Below are positions 31,008-41,676 of a stretch of 64,000 nucleotides of DNA, piece by piece; within the stretch, counting starts at the first letter, position 1, and every line of letters starts with the position of its first letter. The position numbers and the translations under genes were made by a program. A model generated the notes under the pieces. The model saw nothing but the letters and a program-made list of their open reading frames with translations, was not told the origin of the DNA and searched no databases. The DNA is from Garcia nutans. Lineage: Eukaryota > Streptophyta > Magnoliopsida > Malpighiales > Euphorbiaceae. The stretch lies in NCBI GenBank assembly GCA_947685225.1, contig CANTUV010000008.1, forward strand, positions 31,302,001 to 31,366,000. The letters are read 5' to 3'.

Positions 31008-34000
31008 TCATACATAATATTTCTTCAGTTGATCCAGATTACATGGGTTTGTGAACTCCAGACCATCCAAATCAGACAAGATGACGGCTCCGCCGGAAAG
31101 TATTTTCTTCAAAATGTAGGGTCCCGCCCAATGAGGACGAAACTTCCCACGAGGATCTGTAACAGGTGTTCTGATCTCCTTCAAAACCAAACAACCTTCT
31201 TCCAACTTTCGATCTTTGACCTTTTTGTTAAAATGTCTGGCCATTCGCCTTTGATACCCTTGAATCTGATGTAGAGCTTGAAGTCTTTTTTCATCCAAAC
31301 TCAACAACTGATGATGATAATTGCTGATCCATTCAGCTTCATTTATCTGACTTTCTTGAATTATCCTCGCCGATTGAACTTCCAGTTCAATGGGGAGTAC
31401 TGCTTCCATTCCGTATACCAGTGAATACGGGGTTGCCTCAGTAGGAGTTCTAACTGATGTTCTGTATCCCCATAAGGCCAATGGCAACTTCTCATGCCAA
31501 CGCCTATGTTCCTTGATCATTTTTTGTATGATCACCTTTATGGACTTGTTCGCTGCTTCTACAGCTCCATTTGTTTGAGGTCTATAAGGAGAGGACTTAT
31601 GATGTTGGATTTTCTTATCCTGCAAGAGTTTAGCAAATTCTGCTTGGAAATGAGTTCCATTATCTGTGATAATCTCGAATGGTGTTCCGTACCGACAAAG
31701 GATGTTGGTTCGGACAAACTGTGCTGCCTTTTTGGCGTCTAATTCCGCATAGGAAGCTGCTTCAACCCACTTTGTGAAGTAATCCACTGCTACCAAGATA
31801 AACTGATGTCCATTTGATGCTTTTGGATGTATTTTACCAATTATATCAATTCCCCAAGTAGCGAAGGGCCATGGAGAAGTGATTGGATTCAGGGCAACAG
31901 GAGGTTGTTTCTGTAGCTTAGCAAATATTTGGCATTGATGACATCCTTGCACAAATGCCATGCAGTCTGCATTCATGGTGGACCAGTAATATCCTAGATT
32001 GGCAATTTTTCGAGCCAAGGCGATCCCATACATGTGTGGTCCTGATTCGCCACCATGTACCATTTCCATTATTTGCTTAGCCTCTGCCTCATTCACACAC
32101 CTTAGGTGCATTCCATTCCAACTCCTCTTGTAGAGGATATCTCCATTAAGAATGTAACCTATGGCAAGCTGCCTTATTGCCCTCCGATCGACCTTTGATG
32201 ATCCCTCCGGATAATTTCCATCCTTGAGATAGGTCTTGATATCCCAAAACCATGGTTTACCATCGGCCAAATGCATTATGTGGGCGGGTTGCTTTCGAAG
32301 CTGAACTTTCAATGGACGAATGACTTTTCCCTCCCTGATATTGATCATGGAAGCTAAAGTAGCCAAGGCATCAGCAAACTGATTCTTTGCTCTTGGGAGA
32401 TATTCGAAGGACAGATCATCGAATTGTTGTGCCAGATGATCAAGGCGTTGTAGGTAAGGAACCAAACGCTCTTCTTTTATCTTCCATTTCCTTAAGGCTT
32501 GTGATACTATTAAAATAGAATCACCATAGACCATTAGGTCCTTAATCCCCAATTCCAGGGCGGCTTCAAGCCCATTAATGCAAGCTTCATATTCTGCTTT
32601 GTTGTTTGTGCAGCTAAAGTCAAGCTTAACTGCGAATGGAATGTATTCTCCACAAGGAGCTTTGAACACAATCCCAATTCCGTTTCCATGATAATTGGAT
32701 GCTCCATCAAAGTACATCTCCCAAACACTTCCTTCCACATTCAAGAGGTCTTCGTCAGGGAAACCCATTTCTCGCATCTCGTCATTCACGGGTAATTCTG
32801 CTAATTGGTCAGCTATTGCCCCGCCCTTTACAGCTTTCCTTTGAACAAATTTCAGGTCAAAGGCTGCCAATGTTGACACCCACTTAGCCATTTTGCTGTC
32901 CAAAACAGGCCTCTCCATAAGGAATTTCAAGGGACTCTGTTCTGCAATGACATAAGTAGTGTAAGAAGACAAGTAGTGTTGTAACTTCGTACAAGCCCAA
33001 TGCAAGGCTAAACACAACTTCTCAATCTTGTTATACTTTAACTCATAGTCCAGCATCCTTTTGCTGAGGTAGTAAATTGCATTTTCCACCTTTGTATCTT
33101 CGGCTTCTTGAGCTAGTATTGCCCCCATGGCTTCATCTGTTACAGACAAATACAAGAGCAGAGGCTTTCCCATTCTGGGAGGTTGTAGAATTGGCGGACT
33201 TAACAAGTATTCTTTGATCTTGTCGAAGGCCTTTTGGCAATCTTCATTCCATTCTTGTGAAGCACCTTTCCTTAGTAGCTTAAAGATAGGACCACAAGTC
33301 TCAGCCAACTGTGATATGAATCGACTGATATACTGTAATCTACCTAGCAAGCCTCGAATCTCTTTTTCTGTTCTTGGCGGAGGCATTTTCAGAATAGCCT
33401 TTGACTTTGCTGGATCAACTTCTATTCCTTTTTTGCTGACCAGATATCCCAAAAATAAGCCCGATGTCGCACCAAAGAGGCATTTTGCAGGATTAAGCTT
33501 CAAATTGTACTTGCGAAGTCTAAGGAAGAACTTCTCAAGTGCTTCAACGTGTTCTTCTGGAGATTTTGACTTGACAATCATATCATCGACATACACTTCT
33601 ACTTCTCTGTGTATCATGTCATGAAAGACTGTTGTCGCCATCCTTTGGTAGGTAGCCCCTGCATTTATCAACCCAAAAGGCATAACCCTGTAGCAGAAAG
33701 TGCCCCATTCTGTGATGAAAGCTGTCTTTTCTTTGTCTGGTGGGTGAACTAGGATCTGATTGTACCCAACCGCGAGGTCAGTCATGGAAACCATCACATG
33801 CCCAGCCATCCTGTCTATCAGCAAATCGATGTGAGGTAGCGGGAAATCGTCCTTGGGACAAGCCTTATTCAGATCTCTGTAGTCAACACACATTCTGACC
33901 TTTCCGTCTTTCTTCGGGACCGGTACGATGTTTGCTAACCATGAAGGGTAGGCAATTGGTTCTATGAACTTATTGTCCAGTTGCTTGACAACCTCCTCTT

Positions 34001-37000
34001 TAATTTTCAAAGACCATTCTGGCTTCATTCTTCTCAGTTTCTGCTTAACCGGCTTTGCCTCTGGGTATAGCGGAATCTTATGCACTGCTATGGCTGGGTC
34101 TATTCCAGTGACATCACTTGCCTTCCACATGAAGCAGTTGACATACTTCCTGATGCAATCAACAACCTGTTCCTTATTCACACAATCATATGCAATGTAT
34201 GTATGTTCATTTTCTTTGCCAATTATTATCTTTTCATTTATTTCTTTTATTTCATTTATTTTATTTTTGCTAGATAATACTTGGAAAGCAAAAGACACAG
34301 GGTAACCAAGAATCTGAAGATTTTCATTGATAGTGGCGGAGTCATTCTCCAAGATTACATTAGACTCGACATTAGGGCTTTCTAAATCTGAAATTACAGA
34401 AGACTCAGAATTAGACTCTGACTTGGTTTTTGACTCAGAATTAGTACAAGACTCGGTACAAGACTCAAGTTCAGGGTGTGACACAGGACTAGGTTTAACC
34501 TCAGCAGCTTGTCCCTCCTCGGCGTACCAGTTTCTCAGCGGTCCATCCGTTGTCTTGATCAGCTTTGTGAAATCCCTATTGTCTTCAAAATTGGTTATCA
34601 TAGCAACCTCATCAAAGAGACTAGGCCGCATGAAATCTTCCATTTGGGGGTCAGTTTCAGGTTCTGGCTCTTCTTCTTTCATGGCCACAACATCAGCAAA
34701 CATTTCAAAACCCGGTAGCTTCTTTCCGGTCATAGGAGAATAGAATGGTTCCTGAAAACCACGGTGATGAACTGCCTTTCCAGGTTTGCAAAAGTGACCA
34801 TTCAGAGTCCTAAAGTAAGGGCGCATTTTGAGGCTTCTTGCCCCCCAATTTCCCTTTTTCTTCCTTCCACGCTCAAGCTCTTCTATTTCCTCGTCTGTAG
34901 GTTTGTACCCCAAGCCAAAAGTTCCCTTATTCTCTGGTTCTTCCCATGGCCGTACTACAGGTGTCTTTCTCCCAGACTTCATCATTTCCATGCCGGGCAA
35001 TAGACCTACCCTCAGCATCATTCCCACTAGGCAGTTGATTTGGACCTCCCCAAAGTCATATGAGACAAATGGCCCTTTTGGCTTTTCACCTTCAATGCAT
35101 TGAACTGTGTTGTAATGAAACCCAGTCAAAGTCATGGCGGTTTCACCAGGAACAACCTCAAGGAGAGACTGATCCATGGTTTTCTTGTTGATTTCGCAGG
35201 TGTCCCCTTTGATAGTGATGATTTTTCCTTCAAAAGGGAATTTAAGTTTTTGGTGTAATGAAGAAGGTACTGCATTAATCTGATGAATCCACGGCCTTCC
35301 AAGGAGGAGATTAAAGCTCGCGGGTACATCAATGACCTGAAAGGGCACTTTCATTTTCACCGGCCCAATAGCAACTTCTAGAGTGGCAACACCCAAAATT
35401 TCTCTTCGAGTGTTATCATATGCTCTCACAATCTGATCAGAAGGTGTAAGATCTGTAGCCTCCAACCCCAGACAGCTTGCTACCTTCAAAGGACACACAT
35501 TTAAGGCTGACCCATTATCAATGAGAACCATGGGCACAGTCTTTCCCCCAGTCTGTAAGGTGATGTATAGAGCATCATTGTGTTTACTGCCATCTTCTGG
35601 TAGGTCTGTATCAGAAAATCGGATACTCAATGTCTTGGTTGATTGGGTCAAAGTGGCCACCAAAGCTTCTGGGCTTGTGTCCACTGGTGTATCAAGTTGA
35701 CTCAAAGCTTCGCTGAGAGCTTGGCGGTGTGGGAATGAGGAAGCAAGGAGTTCCCAAATTGACACCTTAGCTTGAGTTTGTTTAAGCTGAGTGAGGACAG
35801 GGTCTTCTTTTGGCTCTGGTGTTTTCTTATGGGGGTGATTTGAGGTTGTAGGGGTTTTTCCCAAGTCAAGTGGCTGATATTGTCTTCCACCTCTTGTCAG
35901 AGCACTGACCTCTTCAGCAAGATCGTTCAAATCTAACACACACACTTCATTCATTTCCAAGAGAAGTTTGAAAGGATCAAACAACTCTTCTTCCACAGTA
36001 ATGGCGTGGATGGAATGATTGGGCAAAGGGTTAGTGTTGATATTTGGTTGCCTCCTGAGGGGAATGATGTCACCACTATCAACCAGCTCCTGGATGCGGT
36101 TTTTGAGTGTCCAGCAAGCATCTGTTTTATGCCCATTCCCTTGATGGTATTCACAGTATTCATTGACTTTATAACTGGAAGGTAATGGGTTTGGAGGAGG
36201 TCTTGGGTCCAAAGGCTTCAAATATTTCCCTTCCACAGCCTTTTTAAACACCAAATGAAGGGGTACCCCAAGGTCAGTATATTGCCTTCTTGGCTGATTT
36301 CTCGGCCCAAGATTGCCCACACGTAAAGGATTCACAGGGGCAATATTGGCCACTTGATTGACCTTGCTTGAGGAAGGAGTTTGGCTTTGTTTCTTATATT
36401 TCGATGCAGCCCCCTCATCCACCATTTTACCCAACTGTATCAAATCTTCTACCTTGGTTGCAGTCGCATTGAGCAATTTGAAAGTAGGTAGATATTGGGT
36501 TTGCAGTTGAGCTTGATATGTAGGCCTTAAATTTCTGATTATGATATCAATCTGCTCTTGTTCTGAAGGGCGATTGATCATCTGGGCGGCTTTTGCCCTC
36601 CACCTCTTAAGGAACGAGGAGAAAGGTTCATTGTTGTTTTGTTTGGTGGTCTCAAGTTCTCTTCTAGTGACATCCACCTCAATATTGTAGTGGTACTGAG
36701 AGTTAAATGCATTGCAGATGTCTTCCCATGTCATAATCTTGGAACGGTCTAAACTCACAAACCATTTAAGAGTAGCCCCAGTCAGGGATTGTTGGAAGAG
36801 TTGAGCAAAGAGCTCATCATTTAAACCCCAAGGACTCAAGGTCCCCACATACATCTTCAAATGGGTTTTAGGGCAAGTGGTCCCATCAAATCTGTCCATC
36901 CCCGGCATCTTGAATTTTGGAGGCAATCTGGCTTGGGGAAACAAGGATAAGGAATCCATGTCTACCACCTCTTTGTGAGTTTTCATGGCAGTGATTGACC

Positions 37001-37295
37001 TCTCAAGCAATTTAAGTTTCCTTTTCAGTTCATCTGTCTCGTTCTTGGAGGGTGGATCCTCCAAATTGATAACAGGGGTATTAATCTGAGTAGTCACGGG
37101 GGTACTAGTTTGCCCCACAATGGGTTCCTTCCCCAAATTTCCAGGAGTAGAGGCTGTCTTTGGTGCTCCTTCTAATTCAGCCAGAATGGCTACCCTTTGG
37201 GCGGCTAAAGCTTCATCAATTTTTTCTTGCATTCTAGCTTCAATTTCCTTAACCTGACCATCCAGCAAAGCCTTAATCTGTTCAATTGTGGCCAT
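31008..37295 (-). CDS. N2 Gag-Pol polyprotein (Tat/Ogre Ty3/gypsy)
   Basis: One uninterrupted frame of about 2.1 thousand residues. The first ATG is at 37295 (MATIEQIKALLDGQ). The frame is open to about 37404, past a GTG at 37388, and a splice-acceptor-like CCTTTTCAG lies there, so a spliced start is possible. Domains, counted from the GTG: Gag about 190-300 (TWEDICNAFNSQY), knuckle CEYHQGNGHKTDAC near 408, aspartic protease MVLIDNGSALNVCP near 624, RT with MPFGLINAGATYQRM and YVDDMIVKS near 1266, RNase H about 1430-1550, a second archaeal-type RNase H from MYFDGASNYHGNGIG near 1558, integrase HHCC from about 1777, DDE residues around 1847 (GIDIIG), 1908 (TDNGTHF) and about 1943 (NGAVEAANK), and a GPY/F module HWAGPYIL near 2089. 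All catalytic residues looked for are present. This element could supply its own enzymes. Confidence 0.96.
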   Translation of the reverse strand: MATIEQIKALLDGQVKEIEARMQEKIDEALAAQRVAILAELEGAPKTASTPGNLGKEPIVGQTSTPVTTQINTPVINLEDPPSKNETDELKRKLKLLERSITAMKTHKEVVDMDSLSLFPQARLPPKFKMPGMDRFDGTTCPKTHLKMYVGTLSPWGLNDELFAQLFQQSLTGATLKWFVSLDRSKIMTWEDICNAFNSQYHYNIEVDVTRRELETTKQNNNEPFSSFLKRWRAKAAQMINRPSEQEQIDIIIRNLRPTYQAQLQTQYLPTFKLLNATATKVEDLIQLGKMVDEGAASKYKKQSQTPSSSKVNQVANIAPVNPLRVGNLGPRNQPRRQYTDLGVPLHLVFKKAVEGKYLKPLDPRPPPNPLPSSYKVNEYCEYHQGNGHKTDACWTLKNRIQELVDSGDIIPLRRQPNINTNPLPNHSIHAITVEEELFDPFKLLLEMNEVCVLDLNDLAEEVSALTRGGRQYQPLDLGKTPTTSNHPHKKTPEPKEDPVLTQLKQTQAKVSIWELLASSFPHRQALSEALSQLDTPVDTSPEALVATLTQSTKTLSIRFSDTDLPEDGSKHNDALYITLQTGGKTVPMVLIDNGSALNVCPLKVASCLGLEATDLTPSDQIVRAYDNTRREILGVATLEVAIGPVKMKVPFQVIDVPASFNLLLGRPWIHQINAVPSSLHQKLKFPFEGKIITIKGDTCEINKKTMDQSLLEVVPGETAMTLTGFHYNTVQCIEGEKPKGPFVSYDFGEVQINCLVGMMLRVGLLPGMEMMKSGRKTPVVRPWEEPENKGTFGLGYKPTDEEIEELERGRKKKGNWGARSLKMRPYFRTLNGHFCKPGKAVHHRGFQEPFYSPMTGKKLPGFEMFADVVAMKEEEPEPETDPQMEDFMRPSLFDEVAMITNFEDNRDFTKLIKTTDGPLRNWYAEEGQAAEVKPSPVSHPELESCTESCTNSESKTKSESNSESSVISDLESPNVESNVILENDSATINENLQILGYPVSFAFQVLSSKNKINEIKEINEKIIIGKENEHTYIAYDCVNKEQVVDCIRKYVNCFMWKASDVTGIDPAIAVHKIPLYPEAKPVKQKLRRMKPEWSLKIKEEVVKQLDNKFIEPIAYPSWLANIVPVPKKDGKVRMCVDYRDLNKACPKDDFPLPHIDLLIDRMAGHVMVSMTDLAVGYNQILVHPPDKEKTAFITEWGTFCYRVMPFGLINAGATYQRMATTVFHDMIHREVEVYVDDMIVKSKSPEEHVEALEKFFLRLRKYNLKLNPAKCLFGATSGLFLGYLVSKKGIEVDPAKSKAILKMPPPRTEKEIRGLLGRLQYISRFISQLAETCGPIFKLLRKGASQEWNEDCQKAFDKIKEYLLSPPILQPPRMGKPLLLYLSVTDEAMGAILAQEAEDTKVENAIYYLSKRMLDYELKYNKIEKLCLALHWACTKLQHYLSSYTTYVIAEQSPLKFLMERPVLDSKMAKWVSTLAAFDLKFVQRKAVKGGAIADQLAELPVNDEMREMGFPDEDLLNVEGSVWEMYFDGASNYHGNGIGIVFKAPCGEYIPFAVKLDFSCTNNKAEYEACINGLEAALELGIKDLMVYGDSILIVSQALRKWKIKEERLVPYLQRLDHLAQQFDDLSFEYLPRAKNQFADALATLASMINIREGKVIRPLKVQLRKQPAHIMHLADGKPWFWDIKTYLKDGNYPEGSSKVDRRAIRQLAIGYILNGDILYKRSWNGMHLRCVNEAEAKQIMEMVHGGESGPHMYGIALARKIANLGYYWSTMNADCMAFVQGCHQCQIFAKLQKQPPVALNPITSPWPFATWGIDIIGKIHPKASNGHQFILVAVDYFTKWVEAASYAELDAKKAAQFVRTNILCRYGTPFEIITDNGTHFQAEFAKLLQDKKIQHHKSSPYRPQTNGAVEAANKSIKVIIQKMIKEHRRWHEKLPLALWGYRTSVRTPTEATPYSLVYGMEAVLPIELEVQSARIIQESQINEAEWISNYHHQLLSLDEKRLQALHQIQGYQRRMARHFNKKVKDRKLEEGCLVLKEIRTPVTDPRGKFRPHWAGPYILKKILSGGAVILSDLDGLEFTNPCNLDQLKKYYV

Positions 37296-38204
37296 TTCAG
37301 TAATTGGATTAGTTGGTGAAGTTGGGGTAGTAGAACTTGTAGGGGATAGCACAGTTGGTGTTGATGTGTCTGGTGTAGGTGAAGGCACACGGACAGAGGG
37401 TACCTGAAAAGGTCAAGGGTAAAAAAAAAATCAGGGTGGTGTGTAGGGTAGGAAAACTCTTGGTCCACTTATGTACATCAAAATTTTTCCCCAAAAATAA
37501 TGTTGTTATGTTGCATGAATGCACCTCATCACATCAAAATTCATTTTAATGGAATGCGGCACTATCATTGGGTACATACAACCTAAGGGAAGGTTCTATT
37601 GTTATGTAAAAATAGAGAATCAGCTTATCATAGGGACCCTTGAGTCTTGAGTAAGATATACCTAACCACATGTGAAACAAGGAGTTTCGCGTGGGTCCAA
37701 CAGTACGATTACTCATGGGCCACTCCAAAAGGATTGGAATGGTTTGCGACAACAGGGAGGACGCTTTGGCTGTCCGCCGGCATAATCAAGGAGACCTGCC
37801 GGTCAGCGCTACTTGCTATCCAGACTCAGAACTTTGAACAGAAAGAGAAGAAATTCATTTGAAAACAATTTTTTATGCAATGGAGGAAAAGGATTCCCCC
37901 ATATATGCAAGAGAAAAAGATTCTCTGAATGACAAAACAAATGCACAAGTAGTCAAAAAGAAAATAGATCCATCAAAGGAAAAAGATTCCTTTCTTCAAT
38001 CTTCAGTCCAATATCCTTAAAGAAAGGATATATAATGCTAGGGTACCCTGTAAAATGAATAAAAATACCCTAAAGAAGGGCAGATTAGTCAAATAAGCAA
38101 TAATAGCCTACTAGGATCCCATAAATTATTTTTATGGTCTCCCGTGGCAAGTTAATCAAATAATCAATAGTAGTCCACTAGGATCCCATAAATGGTTTTT
38201 ATAT
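37296..38204 (-). other. N2 leader between primer site and gag
   Basis: No frame is supported. Near the primer site there are two imperfect copies of a roughly 65-bp block (about 38088-38150 and 38154-38216). Each contains CTAGGATCCCATAAAT(T/G)(A/G)TTTTTAT and ends in a CTCCC or TTCCCC purine/pyrimidine box plus GTGG. A splice-acceptor-like TTGACCTTTTCAG lies at about 37404-37416 just before the coding frame. Confidence 0.55.
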
Positions 38205-38222
38205 TCCCCAGTGGAGTCGCCA
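38205..38222 (-). other. N2 primer binding site (tRNA-Arg type)
   Basis: On the minus strand the LTR is followed by AAT and then TGGCGACTCCACTGGGGA. Ogre and related Tat elements use a tRNA-Arg primer of this kind (TGGCGACTCYGCTGGGGA, from memory). Confidence 0.8.
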
Positions 38223-38634
38223 ATTTGTGAACCTCGGTTTTCCGCCCGAAAAGGATCCGAGCGAAAGTTCACTCGTTGTCGGGAGTCGCCACTCAGTTTA
38301 TTTTGTTCGAAGGGAAAAACTAAGAAAACCCTTGTTTGACTCCAATAATGCATCCAATGTAAAGGCTTCTAGTCTGCGAACCCAAGGAGGATTCGGGGAC
38401 AATGTCATGCTTTTGATTAACTTGCAAAAATGGAACAAATTTAAAGACAAAAAGATTGTTGGTAGTTTGTGGACTTGCTATTTGGGGTGAATCCCAAACA
38501 TGCCTACATACTCCCGTTTGAATAGGAGATCAAAGCCCATGTAGTTCGGAAAAGCCTATTTAGAGGCGATGAAAATTATGCTTCATGCATGAGTGTGTAT
38601 GCTTCGTGCATTTTTCAGGCATTTTGCCAAATTT

Positions 38635-38993
38635 GTGAGATTTAGCACTTAGTGCTAAATGGTGAGATTTGGGTACTTCGTACCAAAGGAATGCAATTTT
38701 TAGGCCTTTGGCCTGAGTTGTCGGGCTTTTTGCCAAATTTGTGAGATTTAGCACTTAGTGCTAAATGGTGCAATTTTAGGTACTTTGTACCAAAAGAGTG
38801 CAATTTAGGCCTTTGGCCAAGTGTTGTCGGGCTCCATGCCAAAAATGTGAATTTCAGCACTTAGTGCTAAATTGTGAAATTTTAGGTACTTCGTACCAAA
38901 ATGGTGTAATTTAGGCTCCGTGCCAACAGATTGATTTTAATTGTGAAATGTAGGTACTTTGTACCAAAAAGATGTAATTTAAGTCTTTGTGCC
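38635..38993. repeat. Triloop-hairpin tandem array (N2 5' LTR)
   Basis: Copy of the array at 25412-25770, identical by eye over nearly its whole length. Confidence 0.88.
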
Positions 38994-39291
38994 AAAGAGG
39001 CTGATTGATTAGTCCATTAGGCCTTAGACCTAAAAGGATTAGGTCTTTGACCGAGAAGAAATTGAGAAGAAGATAGAATGCTTATGATATGCTTAAATTG
39101 ACCAAAGATGAATTATGATATTACCTTGATCAGAATTTTTCCACTTCTAAGTTCCAGATCTCGTTTCCTCGCACTTTTGAGTATGATTCTTGGTTTCTAC
39201 AACACAATATTAGAAATTTTTAAGCATAAAAATTTCGTCAGCATCTGGGCATAGGAAGTCCGAAAGTCCTCCTTCTTTTGAAAATCTGAAG

Positions 39292-39405
39292 CCTATATAT
39301 AGGCAAAATCGGGTTGCACGGCGGCCGAGCCGCCGTCCCCACAGCGGCTGGGCCGCCGTCCCCGGCGACTGGCCGCCGGAAGTACGGCGGCCGGGCCGCC
39401 GGCTC
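39292..39405 (-). promoter_or_regulatory. N2 5' LTR core promoter: GC palindromes then TATA
   Basis: On the minus strand, alternating GGCGGCC and GGCCGCC palindromes (39318-39405) are followed by the palindromic TATA box GCCTATATATAGGC (39292-39305). Likely start of the gag-pol transcript about 30 bp further along, near 39260. Confidence 0.6.
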
Positions 39406-39627
39406 CGGCCCACTGCGACTCGCGCTACTTCTGCTAAAACTGACTTTTCGGGAGCCACGGGCCTCCAAAAATTATTCCGAGACCATATCCATGATCCTTG
39501 CGTCACACCGGACATTTCAAGTACCATGAAGACATACTTTCGGTGGAGTTTTACCGTTGCCTGCCAGTCTGGCCCGGTCTGAGGAAATTGGCTTTCCGAG
39601 CCTCAAAATTCGAATGTTCACAGAAGG

Positions 39628-41630
39628 GGGTTAGATTTGTGTGGACAAATCAGTGTCAAGCTAGCTTTGAACAGTTGAAAGAAATGTTGACACAAGCACC
39701 TGTTCTTACTTTACCCGTGGAAGATAAACCATATGTGATTTACAGTGATGCTTCACATAATGGTTTAGGTTGTGTTTTGATGCAAGAGGGTAAAGTCATA
39801 GCTTATGCTTCTCGGCAGTTGAAGCCGCATGAGCTTAACTATCCGACTCATGATTTGGAGTTGGCAGCTATAGTGTTTGCTTTGAAGATTTGGCGACATT
39901 ATTTATATGGGGAGAAATGTTTTATCTATACGGATCACAAAAATTTGAAATATTTGGGTGTTCAAAAGGAGTTGAATCTTTGGCAAAGGCGATGGTTAGA
40001 ATTGATTAAAGACTATGACTGCTTAATTGATTACCATCCTGGTAAGGCGAATGTAGTTGCCGATGCCCTGAGTCGGAAATCTTTGGCAAGTTTAGCTGTT
40101 TATTCGCTCTCGTTGCTTGTTGAGTTGAGAGCGTTGCATGCTAGTTTTGAAGTATGTGATGATGGTGCATTATTGGCTCAGTTGCAGTTGAGACCAATAT
40201 TGTTAGATCAGATAAAAGAAGCTCAATTAGCGGATGAGAAAATTCAGAAGATTGTATCAGATTGCCAAAATGGGGAGAGTTGAGATTTCTATGTGAAGAA
40301 TGATGGTAGTCTTTGGTTCAAGGATAGGTTGTGTGTACCTGATGATGATAATTTGAGAAAGATTATTTTAGAGGAAGCACACCAATCGGTTTTTGCTATG
40401 CATCCGGGTAATACAAAGATGTATCACGATTTGAGACAGCATTATTGGTGGTCTGGTATGAAGAGAGACATAGCGGAATTTGTGTCCAAATGTCTCACTT
40501 GTCAGAGGGTGAAAGCTGAGCATCAAGTTCCAACTGGGTTGCTTCAACCTTTAACGGTGCCTGAATGGAAATGGGAGAGAGTAACAATGGACTTTGTATC
40601 TGGTTTGCCATTGACTCAGAAGAAACATGATGTTATATGGGTGATTGTTGATCAGTTGACAAAGACAGCTCATTTTCTTCCAGTTAGAATGGATTATTCT
40701 CTTGAGAAGTTGGCCGAGCTGTATATCAGTGAAATTGTGAAGTTACATGGAGTCCCTACTTTTTTAGTGTCGGATCGAGATCCTAGGTTTACTTCAAGGT
40801 TTTGGAAGAGTTTACATAGTGCTCTAGGTTCTCGATTGCACTTTAGTACTGTTTTTCATCCACATACAGATGGGCAGTCAGAGAGAGTAATACAGGTTAT
40901 TGAGGATATGTTAAGAAGTTGTGTTATTGTTTTCTTAGGAAGTTGGGACAGATTTATGCCACTAGTGGAATTTGCTTATAACAACAGTCACCAATCCAGT
41001 ATAAGTATGGCACCATTTGAGGCACTATATGGTAGAAGATGTAGAACGCCTTTAGGTTGGAATGATATTGGAGAGGGCAAGTTAACTGGTCCCGATTTAG
41101 TTAAAGAAACCGAAGAGAAAGTAAAAATAATTCGGGATCGATTGAAAGCAGCTTCAGATCGACAAAAATCTTATTCAGACTTGAAAAGGAGAGACATAGA
41201 ATTTTATATTGGAGATAAGGTATTTTTGAAAGTGTCTCCTTGGAAGAAGATCTTGAGGTTTGGTCGGAAAGGGAAATTGAGTCCTCGTTTCATTGGACCG
41301 TATGAAATTTTGGAAAGAGTTGGGCCAGTTGCTTATCGTCTTGCTTTGCCACCTGAGTTGGATAAAATCCATAATGTATTCCATGTTTCTATGTTGAGAA
41401 GGTATAGATCGGATCCATCTCATATCTTGCCAGTTGAATCCATTGAAGTAAGTTCGGATCTGACATTTGAAGAAGAACCAGTTGCTATTTTGGCATATGG
41501 AATGAAAGAGTTGAGACATAAGAAAGTGCCAATTGTGAAGGTTCTTTGGAAGAATCATGGTAGAGAAGAGTCAACTTGGGAGAATGAGCAAGCGATGCAA
41601 GATCAATATCCTCAGTTGTTTCAAGCTTGA
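39628..41630 (+). pseudogene. E2 pol, 3' part (RNase H, integrase, chromodomain)
   Basis: Continues in frame from 25002: LTRLLRK joins GVRFVWTNQCQASFEQLKEML. RNase H shows YVIYSDASHNGLGCVLMQ and FIYTDHKNLKYL. A stop (TGA 40281-40283) occurs where E3 has CGA (Arg), fitting CpG decay. The frame continues with the integrase zinc region (HPGNTKMYHDLRQHYWWSGM, CLTCQRVK) and the D-D-E core (TMDFVSGLP, VSDRDPRFTSRFW, GQSERVIQVIEDML). GPY/F follows (FIGPYEILERVGP), then a C-terminal chromodomain (EPVAILAYGMKELRHKKVPI, VLWKNHGREESTWENEQAM). Chromodomains direct chromoviruses to heterochromatin. Confidence 0.92.
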
Positions 41631-41663
41631 TATCAGGTAATTTCGAGGACGAAATTTCTTTTT

Positions 41664-41674
41664 AGAGGGGGAGA
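41664..41674 (+). other. E2 polypurine tract
   Basis: AGAGGGGGAGA, two bases before the 3' LTR. The same tract precedes the E3 (54802) and E4 LTRs. Confidence 0.85.
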
Positions 41675-41676
41675 AT

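Larger units (their letters stand above)
25003..39622 (-). mobile_element. N2, complete Tat/Ogre-lineage retrotransposon with antisense genes
   Basis: 14,620 bp inserted in E2 pol. The ends are TGTGAAC...GTTCACA and the duplication is GAAGG (24998-25002 and 39623-39627). Transcription of gag-pol runs on the minus strand: 5' LTR 38226-39622, tRNA-Arg-type primer site, leader, one polyprotein frame, a spacer, two genes on the opposite strand, purine tract, and 3' LTR 25003-26333. The LTRs differ by about a dozen substitutions and two indels by eye, and the 2.1-kilo-residue polyprotein has no stop, so this is the youngest and best preserved element here. Tat lineage is shown by the second, archaeal-type RNase H. 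Confidence 0.95.
38226..39622 (-). repeat. N2 5' LTR
   Basis: 1397 bp, direct repeat of 25003-26333. The copies differ by about twelve substitutions by eye plus two indels. This copy carries an additional GC palindrome segment near 39359-39396 and about 25 bp (GGTGGAGTTTTACCG...) near 39542-39568. It carries the triloop array at 38635-38993 and TATA at 39292-39305. Confidence 0.94.

Noticed and set aside
34080..34305. Plus-strand frames inside 31008-37388.
   Set aside because: They are shadows of the N2 polyprotein, whose domains are clear on the minus strand.
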